This document shows positions 1 through 10,632 of a stretch of DNA of 64,000 nucleotides, piece by piece. The notes under the pieces were generated by a model, which saw only the letters and a program-made list of their open reading frames with translations, did not search any database and was not told the origin of the DNA. Positions within the stretch are counted from its first letter, which is position 1. Each line of letters starts with the position of its first letter. This stretch comes from Oxytricha trifallax. Lineage: Eukaryota; Ciliophora; Spirotrichea; Sporadotrichida; Oxytrichidae. The stretch is taken from positions 100,154-164,153 of the forward strand of contig ARYC01000218.1 in the NCBI GenBank assembly GCA_000711775.1. The letters are read 5' to 3'. The translations under genes were made by a program, and so were the position numbers.

Positions 1-908
1 CTTCAATATTCAACTCTATTTGTAACTCTTATAGTTAAGCTGATCTTTGGTGTTGCTCTGCTAATTCTTGTTCTAGTTAAGCAATTAAATTATGAATCTG
101 ATCACCTTTTTATTTTTCTTGCATCAATTTCGCTTGGCATTCATTGATTTTAGGTGTCAGATCTATAACAGTTTAAATAGTTAAAATATTAAGTTGCTTT
201 TGGAGCAAAGATGCTGGTCTATTAAGTTTGTGATGGAGATTTATTGAAGTGAGTATTGTTTCTCTGAGCTTCCTGTTGCTTCTCGATTTATGATGGACTG
301 TGACTGCTATTGTCTGGAGAAGCTGTCTCCTCATTTTCAGACTCTGAATCATTCTCAGTTGCGACTCTTTGACTAACTGAAGTTCTTTTAGCAGCATCAG
401 CTTCCTCAACTGATATTTCAAAATCCAAATGATATGCACTACCAGTTAACTAAGCTCTCTCCTTCACTTGCCCTCTTCCAATGTATGAAGATAAGTTAAG
501 TTTATACTCACAAATGATTTCTTAGGAACCACCAACACATTTTACATGTATTTCAGCTTTTTTCTCTTGCCAAGTGCCGTCTTTTTCTTTGTAAAAGCTG
601 CTCACCTTTTAGAACTGTTCGCTTGGATCAAATGCTAAATCACAATTGAATTTATTATTGAAACTTGTTTAAACTTTAATCCATTAAGACAAAAATAAAA
701 ATAATAATTATAGATCACAAGTACTCAACCCTCCACTCTTATCTAACTTATACTTTTTAGTTTCATTCTTTTATGGTCCTCTCTTGAAAAGAATGTAATA
801 CTCTGCTGGCTTAGTAACATTTATTTTAAGAAGCAGGGGACGGAAAGTTATCTCAAAGTTCTCATATGATTTGCCCACTCTTGCAATTTATTTGGAAAGA
901 AAATCCAT
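1..908 (-). CDS. NT-C2 domain protein, 3' end off the window
   Basis: The minus-strand frame starts at the ATG ending at 908 and runs off the left edge, reading TAA/TAG as Gln. The first ~160 residues look like an NT-C2 (EEIG1/EHBP1-type N-terminal C2) domain: 'ENFEITFRPLLLKINV', then 'YYILFKRGPQKNETKKYKL', later 'EIICEYKLNLSSYIGRG'. This family is usually a membrane or actin/vesicle adaptor domain. A Ser/Glu-rich linker follows and then a coiled coil ('LIAQLEQELAEQHQRSAQLQ') near position 1-110. An intron may lie near 680-715. Around 150-190 the frame shifts, so an unresolved intron or IES lies there. A paralog sits at 3730-4834. The fold is an inference from pattern; the gene itself is well supported. 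Confidence 0.72.
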
Positions 909-1058
909 TCTTTAAAATATATATTAGATATTTAATTTATTGAATGATTTAATACTTTCAGATATTTTATTTAGTTTCTTCTTAAGTTTGCATTTAAAAG
1001 AAATGGTAATCTTGAAAAATAAATATAATCAGTTAATTTTATTCTAATTTCTTTTGAA

Positions 1059-2135
1059 TCAAGAAATCATGTTATTTCCCTAAAAATGGTACTACTATTT
1101 TTCTTATTGTTGTGGTTATAACATTTACAAAGGCAACTGATTTTAGTAATATTGTGATTGCAATTAAGATATTCTCTCTTTCTCCTTCTGAATATCAAAT
1201 TCATTAAATTGTGTACCGTTCTATTAACTGCCATTGCTTAAATTTCCTTTGAATGGTTACTATCCCACGATTTAACTTTACTATTTTACATTCTAAAGAA
1301 TGGATTGTATTGTATTTTGTAAAGTTTGAATCTATTCATTGAAATACAACTCATTTTAAGATCTTCTGATTAAATCTTAATTCATAAATTCTATTCTCTT
1401 TTCTAAATCATTAACCTTTAAATTTAATTAAGAGACTTATGTTTTTAATTATTCCTTTTCTTCCAAATCTTTTTAATTTTGATGATTCACTATTTCTAAT
1501 TTTGATGAATTCTATTATTAAGATTTAATATCATCAACTGAACTTAAATTGTATTGATCAAGAGCTAATTTTTGAAATTTTAAGAACTCCTCTTTTCCTA
1601 ACCCAAAATATTAATCTTGCTAATCCAGATCATTACTCAACTTTCTACTCTCTTGTGAATTTATAATCATACTATGACTATTGCTTTTAGAATTATCCTT
1701 AACTGAGACTTAATCTTGAGATTTCACACTAATCTCAAAAGTAAACTTTATTCCTGATTATTGAATAACAATAGTGTCTATAACTTTAACTTAATTAGCA
1801 TACCTAGCTATGTTAAACTTTATACCTTATAGTAGTTCATAAGACTTTGATTTACTGCCAATACTTTTATCAATCTATTTTAAGGATTTATTCTGTATTT
1901 AGCCCATTATCTCAATATCAAGCTCTTTAAGTTTTAAAAATAATGGCTCTTTTTTATTACTTGTAAGATTTATATCACCTATGAATTTTTCATCAGAAAA
2001 TAGAACTGTATTTATATTAGACGACTAATTAGCATTACTGCCTGTGTTTGAAGTTAAATCTTAACTATTTACTTGTGAAATATCATTAATTATCCAATAT
2101 GGGCTTGACTTAAATCTCAGTTTATCATTTTTCAT
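1059..2135 (-). CDS. Hypothetical Gln/Asn-rich coiled-coil protein
   Basis: An uninterrupted frame of 359 codons runs from ATG (2135) to TGA (1059-1061) if TAA/TAG are Gln. The N-terminal half is mixed ('MKNDKLRFKSSPYWIINDIS', 'EPLFLKLKELDIEIMGQIQ'). The middle and C-terminal parts are coiled coil ('QTQVSQLNLKVNDLEKRIEF', 'NEQIQTLQNTIQSILQN') with a Gln-rich tail. No family was recognised. It lies between an NT-C2 gene and another coiled-coil gene on the same strand. There is no intron or IES inside, so start and stop are firm. Confidence 0.75.
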
Positions 2136-2400
2136 GATTAAAAACACTTTTTTAGGGATTTATTTCGAAAAGACAAGGGATATTGGAATGAACTCAAATT
2201 TATACTTTGTCTTTCTTTTAGAGGAAGAAAAGATTTCCATTTTGATAAAGCAGAAATAATATTAATATTAATTAAATTTTAATGCCAATCATAGTCTTAT
2301 ATATTTAAATGTAAAAAATCGAAACTTTAAGATTTTTTGCCAAATTGTATAATTCAAATAAAAATTAGTTTATTGAAATAGGAGCATATGATATTATCAA

Positions 2401-3059
2401 TCATACTCCAACAAGTTATTCATCAATATCTTAATTTGATTTTTGCTCTATATTTAATTCTATTAACTTGCTCTTAATTTCAGTGATCTTTTCACCCTAT
2501 CCACAAATCTTTTCTAATTAGTATTTATAATGCACTAACTTAACTTTATTCTATGCGCATTCTTAATCAATTTAATCGTGCAGGTGATTTAATTGAGCAA
2601 TTAGTTAAAGTTAAGAAACTCTCTAGCGAAGCTCTGCTAAATATTAATCTGGGTTAGCATTTTATTAGATTGGCAGCTTTTAGAATTTTTGAATGTCTTC
2701 AATTTCACTTTCTATTTTTGTTTCTATAAAAAATATTAGAAATTTTTGTATGGGAATCTTAATTTAATGCTTAATAATTTACTCACAATTAGATTACTTC
2801 TCTTCCATGTATTTTTCGAAGTCAGACTCCATTTGATCTTTAGTAGTTCTGAGTTTAGTTATCTGAGATTCTAAATACACTTCTGCCTTTCCCATCTCTT
2901 CTTTGAAAATAAGAAGTTTTTAGATATCCTCAGGAGTAAGTTCTTTCTTTTTTTGAAGTGTTTAAGATGAGTGATAAATAGTTTGCTTCGTTGGGGATGG
3001 TGATTGTTGCACTATGGTTTATTTGTGTTATGGTATTTGCTATTGTTATTCACTTTGAT
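2401..3059 (-). CDS. Hypothetical coiled-coil protein, 5' end unresolved
   Basis: The frame ends at TGA 2401-2403. A 63-nt GT..AG intron at 2724-2786 (donor GTGAGT, acceptor TATAG) joins two in-frame exons. The N-terminal part is Gln/Ser-rich ('QSPSPTKQTIYHSSQ'); from about 2980 it is heptad-like ('LTPEDIQKLLIFKEEMGKAE', 'LRTTKDQMESDFEKYMEEK'), continuing after the intron ('LAELRQRVSQLQLIAQLNH'). No ATG is seen in frame upstream of about 3060, so the first exon or MDS lies across a junction I cannot place. Function unknown. Confidence 0.6.
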
Positions 3060-3079
3060 TACAATAAATTTAGGGGGGT

Positions 3080-3729
3080 AGTATAAATACAATTAAATTA
3101 GATGTTTTTTATTTATAAATTAGTGTAAAAGAAAAAAATAAATAACTACTTCAATATTATAATTAATTTTATAAGAATTTTCATTTTTATCAAAAGTTTT
3201 CAAGTTAACAATTACCAATTGACTCATTAGTATCTGAAAAATAAAATAAGCAAAGTGATTTTTATTTAAATAAAAATTTGCAAGATCTTTTATTAAATAA
3301 TGATAAAGATTTTTAAATTTATAAAATTTACATATTTCAAATATGGAAGATAAGACTCTACACTTTTGGTATATAGAAATTTGAAGCCATAAAACTTCAT
3401 TTCTAAATTTTTAATTAATTAGAAACATTATTGGCAGCATGGTAAATTTAATAAATCAATAATTAATATGTGTGATTGAAGATGTAGGGTATTTATTAAG
3501 AAAATATATATTAATTACTATTTTAATTTAAGAGCTTAACCAGAATTCTAAGTGATTCAAAATTGTAGATTTAGAAAGTTTAATACTTTCATTTTGAAAA
3601 ATCTATTTCAAATAAATACACATATAGATAAAATTAGATCTAAATATAATTAGAAAAAAAAGGCAATAAAAATTTTTGGCTACTAAAAATATCATATTTT
3701 AATATAATCGTAAAAAATTTATAAACTTA
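3080..3729. other. Intergenic AT-rich DNA
   Basis: About 650 bp of low-complexity AT-rich sequence between a gene 5' end and a gene 3' end. I see no coding stretch, RNA gene or transposon end in it. Confidence 0.5.
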
Positions 3730-4834
3730 TCATTGATACAGGAAAATATCAAGAAATTGAAAATTGGTTATAGTTTTAAACACCATATTGGCAGGAACTC
3801 CCTCCAAAAATTTAGTTAATATGTCAAATTGAAATTCAAATTTATTCTAGTTTACATTTGAAAAATTTTTACTTTATATTATAATAGAGGTAGATCTAAT
3901 ACTTTCTTCTTCTGAATTTGATGATGAGTCGTTGAAAAATAGATCTTAATACAACTAGTCAGTAACATTCTATAATCCCAGGAGCCTTTATTTTAGATAA
4001 AGATTAGTGCTTATTTTAAATATTTTGTCGCCTAATTATGAGATTAGAAATAAAACTAAGTACAAATTAAGCCTATTATTTACTTTAAAATTTTTAAATA
4101 ATCCATTAAATTTATATCAGTAAAAAAATATTATGCTAGTTAAGGTAGATAAGAGAATAATAAAACAAGAAAACACAATAATAATAATTTAACGATTTGT
4201 GAGTTTTAATTCATGTCCTATTTTAATTCTTGAAGAACACTCGCCTCCATAGTAATTATACCTTCTTTTCCACCGCTTTAAGCAAATTAAAAAATATTTA
4301 TAGGACATTTAATCTAAAATCTTAGGAATATATTTAATTATAAATTTCAGTTCACATTTAGCATCTCGCTTCCCAACAAAAAGTCCTCCATCAAATACTA
4401 CTTTGCCTAACACTTTATCTTTCTTAGCAGCTACATTTTCTTATTTCAATTTAATGACTATCTATTCCAAAAAAAATAATTAACTCTCAAATTTAGTAGT
4501 AGTTATCCAAAATATAAAACTAGGATAAACTTACCTTCTTAGTTTAAAATTTATGATTGTTGATATTGCGGTAGAAAACAGAGATTTATTCAAACATTTC
4601 ATTAATTTCTACTGTGCTGTTGCCCTTGCTGTTTTGTTTGCCTTTGACATTATTTACACTGCTGTAAATAGCGTATCTATTTTAGCCATTTGTTCTGCGT
4701 TTGCCTCGCTTCACTTTGATGTACACTCCATAGAGATCTTCAGGGGTATGATAAGTCACTGATACTATTTTCAAAGTTATTTTGTAGGTCTCTTGGGTCA
4801 CGTCTTTTGATAAGCGGCTTAAAAATCTTGACAT
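3730..4834 (-). CDS. NT-C2 domain protein, paralog of the gene at 1-908
   Basis: Starts at ATG 4834 ('MSRFLSRLSKDVTQETYKIT'). An NT-C2-like core follows: 'ITLKIVSVTYHTPEDLYGVY', then 'IKVKRGKRRTNG', matching the 'KRG' strand of the neighbour gene. A 73-nt intron at 4462-4534 (GTAAGT...AATAG) is clear. After it the domain continues ('KVLGKVVFDGGLFVGKRDAK', 'IITMEASVLQELKQDMNQN'). A further junction near 4265-4300 is possible (a 32-nt GT..AG intron) and another near 3980-4150. The C-terminal piece ('FNDSSSNSEEESIRSTS', then 'FEFQFDILTKFLEGVP') ends at TGA 3730-3732. Family by pattern only; exact joins in the middle are uncertain. Confidence 0.65.
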
Positions 4835-5399
4835 TTTATTTAATTTATCATTAAAAAACTAAAATTCTCGAAATTTATCTTACATACATTAAACTTTCAA
4901 TGTTGCTTTATATTTTTTAGTAAGATTTTATCGTCATAATGATTAAGAAAAAATAAATAGTTTTAAGAATTATAGTATTTTTTGATTATAATTACAAGTT
5001 TAGTATTCCTAGAAACTGCTAAATCATTGTATTGAATTTCCTGTGAATAAAGATTAATTATATAACTCTTTTATATTATTTAGTTTAATAGAATTAGAAA
5101 TTTTATTGAATTTAAAGATGGCCATTCTAATTCATCATTACTCATATAATTAATTATATGAGTTTAATATATATAATTTAGTTGATTCATTGACTAGGTT
5201 AAGATTATTTATAAATATGATTTAGAATCAACAAATTTTTTAATAATAAAAAAATAGATTAATTAACAATGAATAAATGTTTATTTTTTCAAATATTAAG
5301 AAGCAAGATTTGAATATTTAATTGAATGTATGTAAATATGCTTTTATTTATCAATAAATATCAATTAAAATACAATAATTAAACATTTAATAAAACTCA

Positions 5400-5990
5400 A
5401 TGGAAAATCCATAAGAAACATTAAACTTTTTAGCAAAGTTAGAGGATTTCATTAAAGATCTGCCAAAAGTGCAGCTTAATCTAGCAATTAAAATTCAAAG
5501 CAAAGAATTCACAACATTTTAAAGCGCTGCTAGATATCTAGAAAATCTCCTAAGTGTTTTGGAATAACACTCAACATTTAATGGAGTTTGCAATATTCTC
5601 AATGATGTAAAATTGCATTTGCTGACAAAACATAATGAAGAGACTAAATAATAGTTACGCACTACCAAAAATTAAATCATGATCAATTTAAACGTATAAG
5701 CAATTACAAAAGTACTCGAGAATTAGTTTAAACAACCTAATTTCAAAGAAAACCAGTCATAAATCCAAGTTTAAATGAAAGAAAATTTTATGAAAAAGCT
5801 CTCAATTGCAAACTATCATCATTTAAAAGTGATTGATAATTTCTTTTTACTTTGTTTAAACTTTTCCAAATATTTTAAGAGAGTATTTGCAAGAGAATCA
5901 AAATAGTTGATTTTATTATTAATTAAAATAATAATTTTCTAATTTATCATTATATTATATAGCTTAGATTTGAAACATATGAGTTATTGA
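5400..5990 (+). pseudogene. Truncated copy of the 364-aa ORF at 21980-23074
   Basis: Begins 'MENPQETLNFLAKLEDFIKD', nearly identical to the minus-strand ORF that starts at 23074. The two agree for about 150 residues. This copy then lacks 86 bp that in the other copy lie between two copies of TTTTACTTTGTT, a microhomology-type deletion that shifts the frame. The frame ends soon after, at TGA 5988-5990. The Asn/Gln/acidic C-terminal half of the intact gene is absent. Confidence 0.75.
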
Positions 5991-6822
5991 TAATTTATTA
6001 AATATACTAGATTTCTATAAAGTTACTAGAATGAATTTACATATAAGCTATCTTTATTACTTCTATTAATAAAAATTTGAACTTTTCTGATACATAATAT
6101 ACAAATTATTTAGGGAGTTATTCAGATAAAAGAATTCTAGTTAATCCCTTGAACACTTGACACTCGTGTGTTTGACTTTAACTTTGACTTCAATTTATTA
6201 AATTAGTTTATTCATGCAAAGTCCCTGATATTCAGTAATACTATACCAAAGACAGCATATTTAGTCATTTACTTTCTTATATACTGGTTGAAATCGAAAG
6301 TAAGTTAAAGTCAAGAGTCTCGAATAAGTACTCAAGTATTTTAGAATAATTTCAAATTCATATTGTTCATATTATTGAATGTTACTATTTCATTTACATT
6401 TAAGTTAAATACGATTAATAGGTTTCATTAAATTGGTAAGTGGTCACTCCAACTCATCATTACTCTTATTGCTCAATTAAATATTATGATTAGCAGTAAA
6501 ACCATCTTAGTCACAGAAATGGTCAAGATGTTGGGAGGGCAAATTTATATAGTTTTGTAAAGTTAATTAGTTGATTTCATTCACGTCATAGTAGTGATTA
6601 TAATTGTTTAATTAGTATTGTATATTTTACATAAAGTAAATTTAGTTCGTATTGCACTGCATTTACTCTGAGTCTTGCTTTAAGTTCAGATTATCAACTT
6701 CATCTAAAATATTATAGTTTAATAAATTATATCTTGACTCTGATTTTACGAGAATGCTGAGTACTAATTGCATTTGTCAACCTGCTTTAATTCCATATCT
6801 TCATAGTATATAGAGGGAGAAT

Positions 6823-8003
6823 TAAAACCAATTAACCCTTTAATGAGTTTTATATGTGTTTTGATTGATAAGGGTAATGTTAGGGATAAGAGTTTTCTTT
6901 TGAGTTGATTGTAATTTTGTTTCCTAATTTCATTCTATTTTTATTTTTAGTGTTAGTAATTCTATGATATCCATTTTTTACGACCATTAACGCTTAATAA
7001 TTTTATATATTATTTAATATTTATGAAATTTTATTTAATCTTCAATTTTCTTTAGGGTTTGTTTAGTTTTATCAAAGTAGTGATATTTTTTAATATTTCA
7101 TTTTTCATATTTAAACTTGCTAATTTTCATAATATATTTACTCCCAATATAGATTTGTTTATTTAGGAGGTCCTTCAAACTAAATTTCTACTTAACTAGG
7201 GCTATAATAATATTTTTAATTATAAATTTAAGTGCTACTAATATGATTTTGAAATTAAATAATTACCTCCTAATATAATTAAAACATTATATGGAGGTTC
7301 TTCTAATTAAATTATTGGATAATTTGATGCTATTTTAATGGAACTTAATGTCAAATATGTTAATCCATATCTAAAACTAACTTACAACATCAAATTTTTC
7401 TCCATAATAAACTTTTTATTTGACCTCCTATGAGACATTTATTTTTAATTGGTGCTTTATCATTAATAAATTTTTGAAAAACATTATTCTTAGATTGATA
7501 TACATTTTTGCTCATTTTACTTCAAGATGAAGGGTAAAATGAATCAATTACTAAAAAATTTATTTCTTATTTGTCCAATATTTTGAATATTTTATATGTT
7601 AATGCAAGAAAAATATGTTAGAACTATTTAAAATAATCTCTTAAAACAATTTATCAACTCTAAATCATTGTATAAAGTAAAAATAACTAGTTACTAAACC
7701 CTAATTTTTAAAGATAATTTTAGAATTAATGTCAAAAATTATTAATGAATAAAATATTTAGTTTCTAAAAAAGCATTGATAAAATTGATTGTTTATGAAT
7801 AAGCCAAGCCGAAAAGCATTTAAAGGAATTTTATTAAATTTTACATTTCCTGAAAACTTTCTCAAATATATATCTCACCCTTTTTACAAATATGGTATTC
7901 TAGAATAGATTTCTCTCTCATAAACATATTTTTTATTATTTAAATGAGCATGAAAATGATGATCAAAGCACATATAAAACTTAATAAGGGGTTTTGTAAT
8001 TTT
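6823..8003. mobile_element. Degenerate TBE-type transposon remnant (about 1.18 kb)
   Basis: Both ends resemble the TBE terminus at 62740. The left end reads 'aattaaccctttaatgag' then 'ttttatatgtgttttgat'. The right end, on the minus strand, reads 'caaaaccccttattaag' then 'ttttatatgtgctttgat'. It is flanked by GAAT (6819-6822 and 8004-8007), containing the 3-bp ANT-type target reported for TBEs. The right arm of the inverted duplication keeps the empty site with one copy (24617-24620). No intact ORF is visible inside, so it is a deletion derivative or an old relic. Confidence 0.75.
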
Positions 8004-8040
8004 GAATGGTGTTACTAGCTATTAAAATGATTGTGGTCAT

Positions 8041-8570
8041 TAAATTATGATAAATATTGAGGGTGAAATTACTAATCTGTCTCCAGATCTTCTTCAAATA
8101 AATACTAGTTGCTTAATTGGTTTAGTTCTTAAGCCTCTAAATATTGCATTTATTGGTAGTAATTATTAAAGTCAGAATTATCGCAATTGTTTATCATTTC
8201 TTGTTATTAAAATTAAATTGATGGTTGAATATCTGAAATTTAAAATTCCTAGTATCCCAAAATGTCTTATTAATCTTGTATGCTACCTTCATTCACATAA
8301 AATATATAAATTTATGTGTGAATAATTAATTATTTAGAATATTCTAGATATTAGGATATAGCATAAGTGATTGTGAAGATGACAGTCTAGAACAGGTAGT
8401 TGAGCTACTAGAGAGACTATCATATTTCCTGAAGGGGTTTTGGGGTCGTTCAGGAATTTATGTGTTAAAGTATAAGTTCAGACTCTCTAGTTTAGCCTCA
8501 ATAATTGTTTACGTTTTCAGTGATTAGGTAGTTATAAAAAATTCAGAGAATAATAATATTAATCATATTA
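8041..8570 (+). other. Conserved ORF of repeat block C
   Basis: On the plus strand here, and on the minus strand at 24068-24330, an open frame reads 'SDCEDDSLEQVVELLERLSY' followed by 'KGFWGRSGIYV' and 'KYKFRLSS'. The frame is open in both copies, with mostly amino-acid-changing differences (Leu/Ile, Leu/Phe, Gln/Tyr). Upstream another open frame ('INIEGEITNLSPDLLQINTS') ends at a TGA near 8365, so a frame change separates the two. The codons for Lys-Gly-Phe-Trp-Gly supply the telomere-like GGGGTTTTGGGG at 8434-8445. No family was recognised. Confidence 0.45.
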
Positions 8571-10365
8571 AAAAATATGATTATTTATAAACATTATAAA
8601 TATAAGACAATAGTTGATACTGGTTACTCAGGATTTACAAAACCATTTACGTTATTATTTACATTAGTTTGCATCTTATCATTTTAACAAGTAAGAGCAT
8701 GATTAGATTCGGATAAACTGATTGATGACGATTTTTTGAGAGTGGTATAATTTTTTTAATTTTAAATTATTTTTGGCTTTACTATGAGTTTTCTAGGTTA
8801 ATTACTATTTTTCCAAATACTTTACAGTTCTTCCTCTGCTTCTACTAAGTGCTTGAGACTATTTATTTGATGAGATTTACTCATTTGATTATCTTCATTG
8901 AAAGATTTAGTTATATCATATTTTTAACGGCCTATCAAATATAAAGAGGTAAAAGTTAATTAAAGATGAGTAGGGGGTATCATGAGAGAACCGTTAATCT
9001 CTGACAGGTGTGTAGCAACACCTCTAGTTGCTTTTGCTTGAGTGATCTGGTGAAGAGCTATCAAAACCTCAAAATCCCAACAGTAAATTCCTTTATTTGT
9101 ATTTTTATTGTAGTGTAATTATAAATAAACCAATTTTCGATTTATTTTATTTAACTGTTAACTGTAAGATTTACTTATATTTTATTTAATTATTTTATTA
9201 TTTTTATCTTATTATGATGATGATATTATAGACTTATATAGAATTACTTTAAAAACACAATTTACATTACAATTATTATATTTTTTCATTTTATATTTAC
9301 ATTATTGATTATTTAATGAAACTTACTTTTAATTTTTAATGACAATTTCATTATTTAAAATAATTTTTATAGAATTGGAAATTTCTATTTAATTTGAATT
9401 AAACTTTTAATATTAAAATATTGGTGCATCTAATTTGTTAAAATTAATTTTTTACCGCCTATCTTATTTAAGCCTCATTAAATAAATAAAAATTAAAGTC
9501 TTTATGAGCTTTTTTAATTTATATAAAAAAAATAGTAATCATAAATACAACCTCTTCACAAATCTTCCAACTTTTTCCAAATGACAGAAATGATAACCTC
9601 TTTCTTAATACCTATATTTAATCTGGAATTTAATCAAGTAATGATTTTATAAATAATTTTATTAATTCAAAATAATAACTATTCTGTAAAGAAATGAGTA
9701 AATAAACATATTAATATTGTAAAAGTCACAATATTTCAAAATATCAGTAGAAAATCACATAATCCTTTAATTTAAATTAGGAAAATGTTAAGATAGTTTA
9801 TAATAGTAAATTATTAAATAAAAAATTATAATAAAAGTGACATAAAAAATCACTTAACTCAGTTTTAAACTATTCAAACTAAAGGCCTTAAACATTTAAT
9901 TTAGCAAATAATCTTTTATTTATTTTTTAAACGAGATTATACTTATTCCTAATTAATTTAAAGAAATATCATCTAATATTACGTAATAAAAAATGGTGGT
10001 TTTGAGGTTTAATCAAAGCTCTTGATTGGCGAATTATTTGTGAGAGAGGACGTTTGTGAAGAGGAATAAATGGTTGATTAATTATCTCTATTTTTGGCAC
10101 TAGTAATATATAATCTTTTTGAACTTATTAGTTAAATATTTAAATAAATGTTTTAATTCATCGTTTATTTATTAGTAGTGATTAAAGCATTCTTGCTGAC
10201 AATGCCCAAAGAGTCCAACCTTAGTCTACTCATTTCATTTTGAATCTATTTTAAATTATCCAGCTCTCCAAGATTAGTATTATTTTCTAGAGACCCAGCT
10301 TTATTTTGAGATTTAGCTGAAATTTACTCGAATTTATTGTCTTCAAAGAATAGGTTTCTGATCAT
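8543..10365 (-). CDS. Unidentified protein in several MDS/exon pieces
   Basis: Four minus-strand coding pieces in order: 'MIRNLFFEDNKFEQISAKSQ' (start 10365) to about 10170; 'DNQSTIYSSSQTSSLTNNSP' (about 10090-9985); 'GIKKEVIISVIWKKLEDL' (about 9610-9555); and the longest, 'YCWDFEVLIALHQITQAKAT' through 'EINGSLMIPPTHLQL' and 'LKHLVEAEEELQSIW', to TGA at 8543-8545. AT-rich gaps between them act as IESs or introns; the junctions are not solved. The third large piece has the look of a helical, possibly winged-helix domain, but I do not recognise the family. The 3' end overlaps repeat block C on the opposite strand. Confidence 0.5.
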
Positions 10366-10632
10366 CTTTTTTATGCTTTTTGGGTTTGTACTATAATAAG
10401 TAGAGTAATAATAAGTTTACTGCAATAAATAATATTTTATCTTTAAGTTATAAATACTAATTTTAAAGTGCAAACTGAGAGTGAGGATCCTTAATATTTT
10501 AATAAATTTTCTATTTTAATGTTATAGCTGGATTTTGACAATTTTTTAATTTATAGAGTTAGTACCTTAAATTTTCTGAGTTATGTATATACAATTGCAA
10601 ATTAATTCAAATTATAACGATCTCTATTAAAA

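Larger units (their letters stand above)
5165..8590 (+). repeat. Left arm of a large diverged inverted duplication
   Basis: Three blocks recur inverted at 22.3-25.5 kb: A (5165-5935), B (about 5955-6822) and C (8004-8590). A truncates an ORF that is intact in the other copy. B and C are continuous with each other in the right copy but are split here by a TBE remnant (6823-8003). Block order here is A-B-C, whereas the right copy read on its minus strand is B-C-A. Identity is high enough to align by eye over hundreds of bases, with scattered substitutions and small indels. The whole may be a germline-limited mobile element or a segmental duplication; I cannot tell which. Confidence 0.8.

Noticed and set aside
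5142-5163. 22-bp perfect palindrome ctcatataattaattatatgag as a regulatory site
   Set aside because: Such AT palindromes arise easily at this base composition and it has no supporting context.
8970-9060. Possible tRNA or structured RNA ('gcaacacctctagttgc' hairpin)
   Set aside because: The minus strand here is a continuous coding frame of the gene at 8543-10365, and no tRNA cloverleaf can be drawn.
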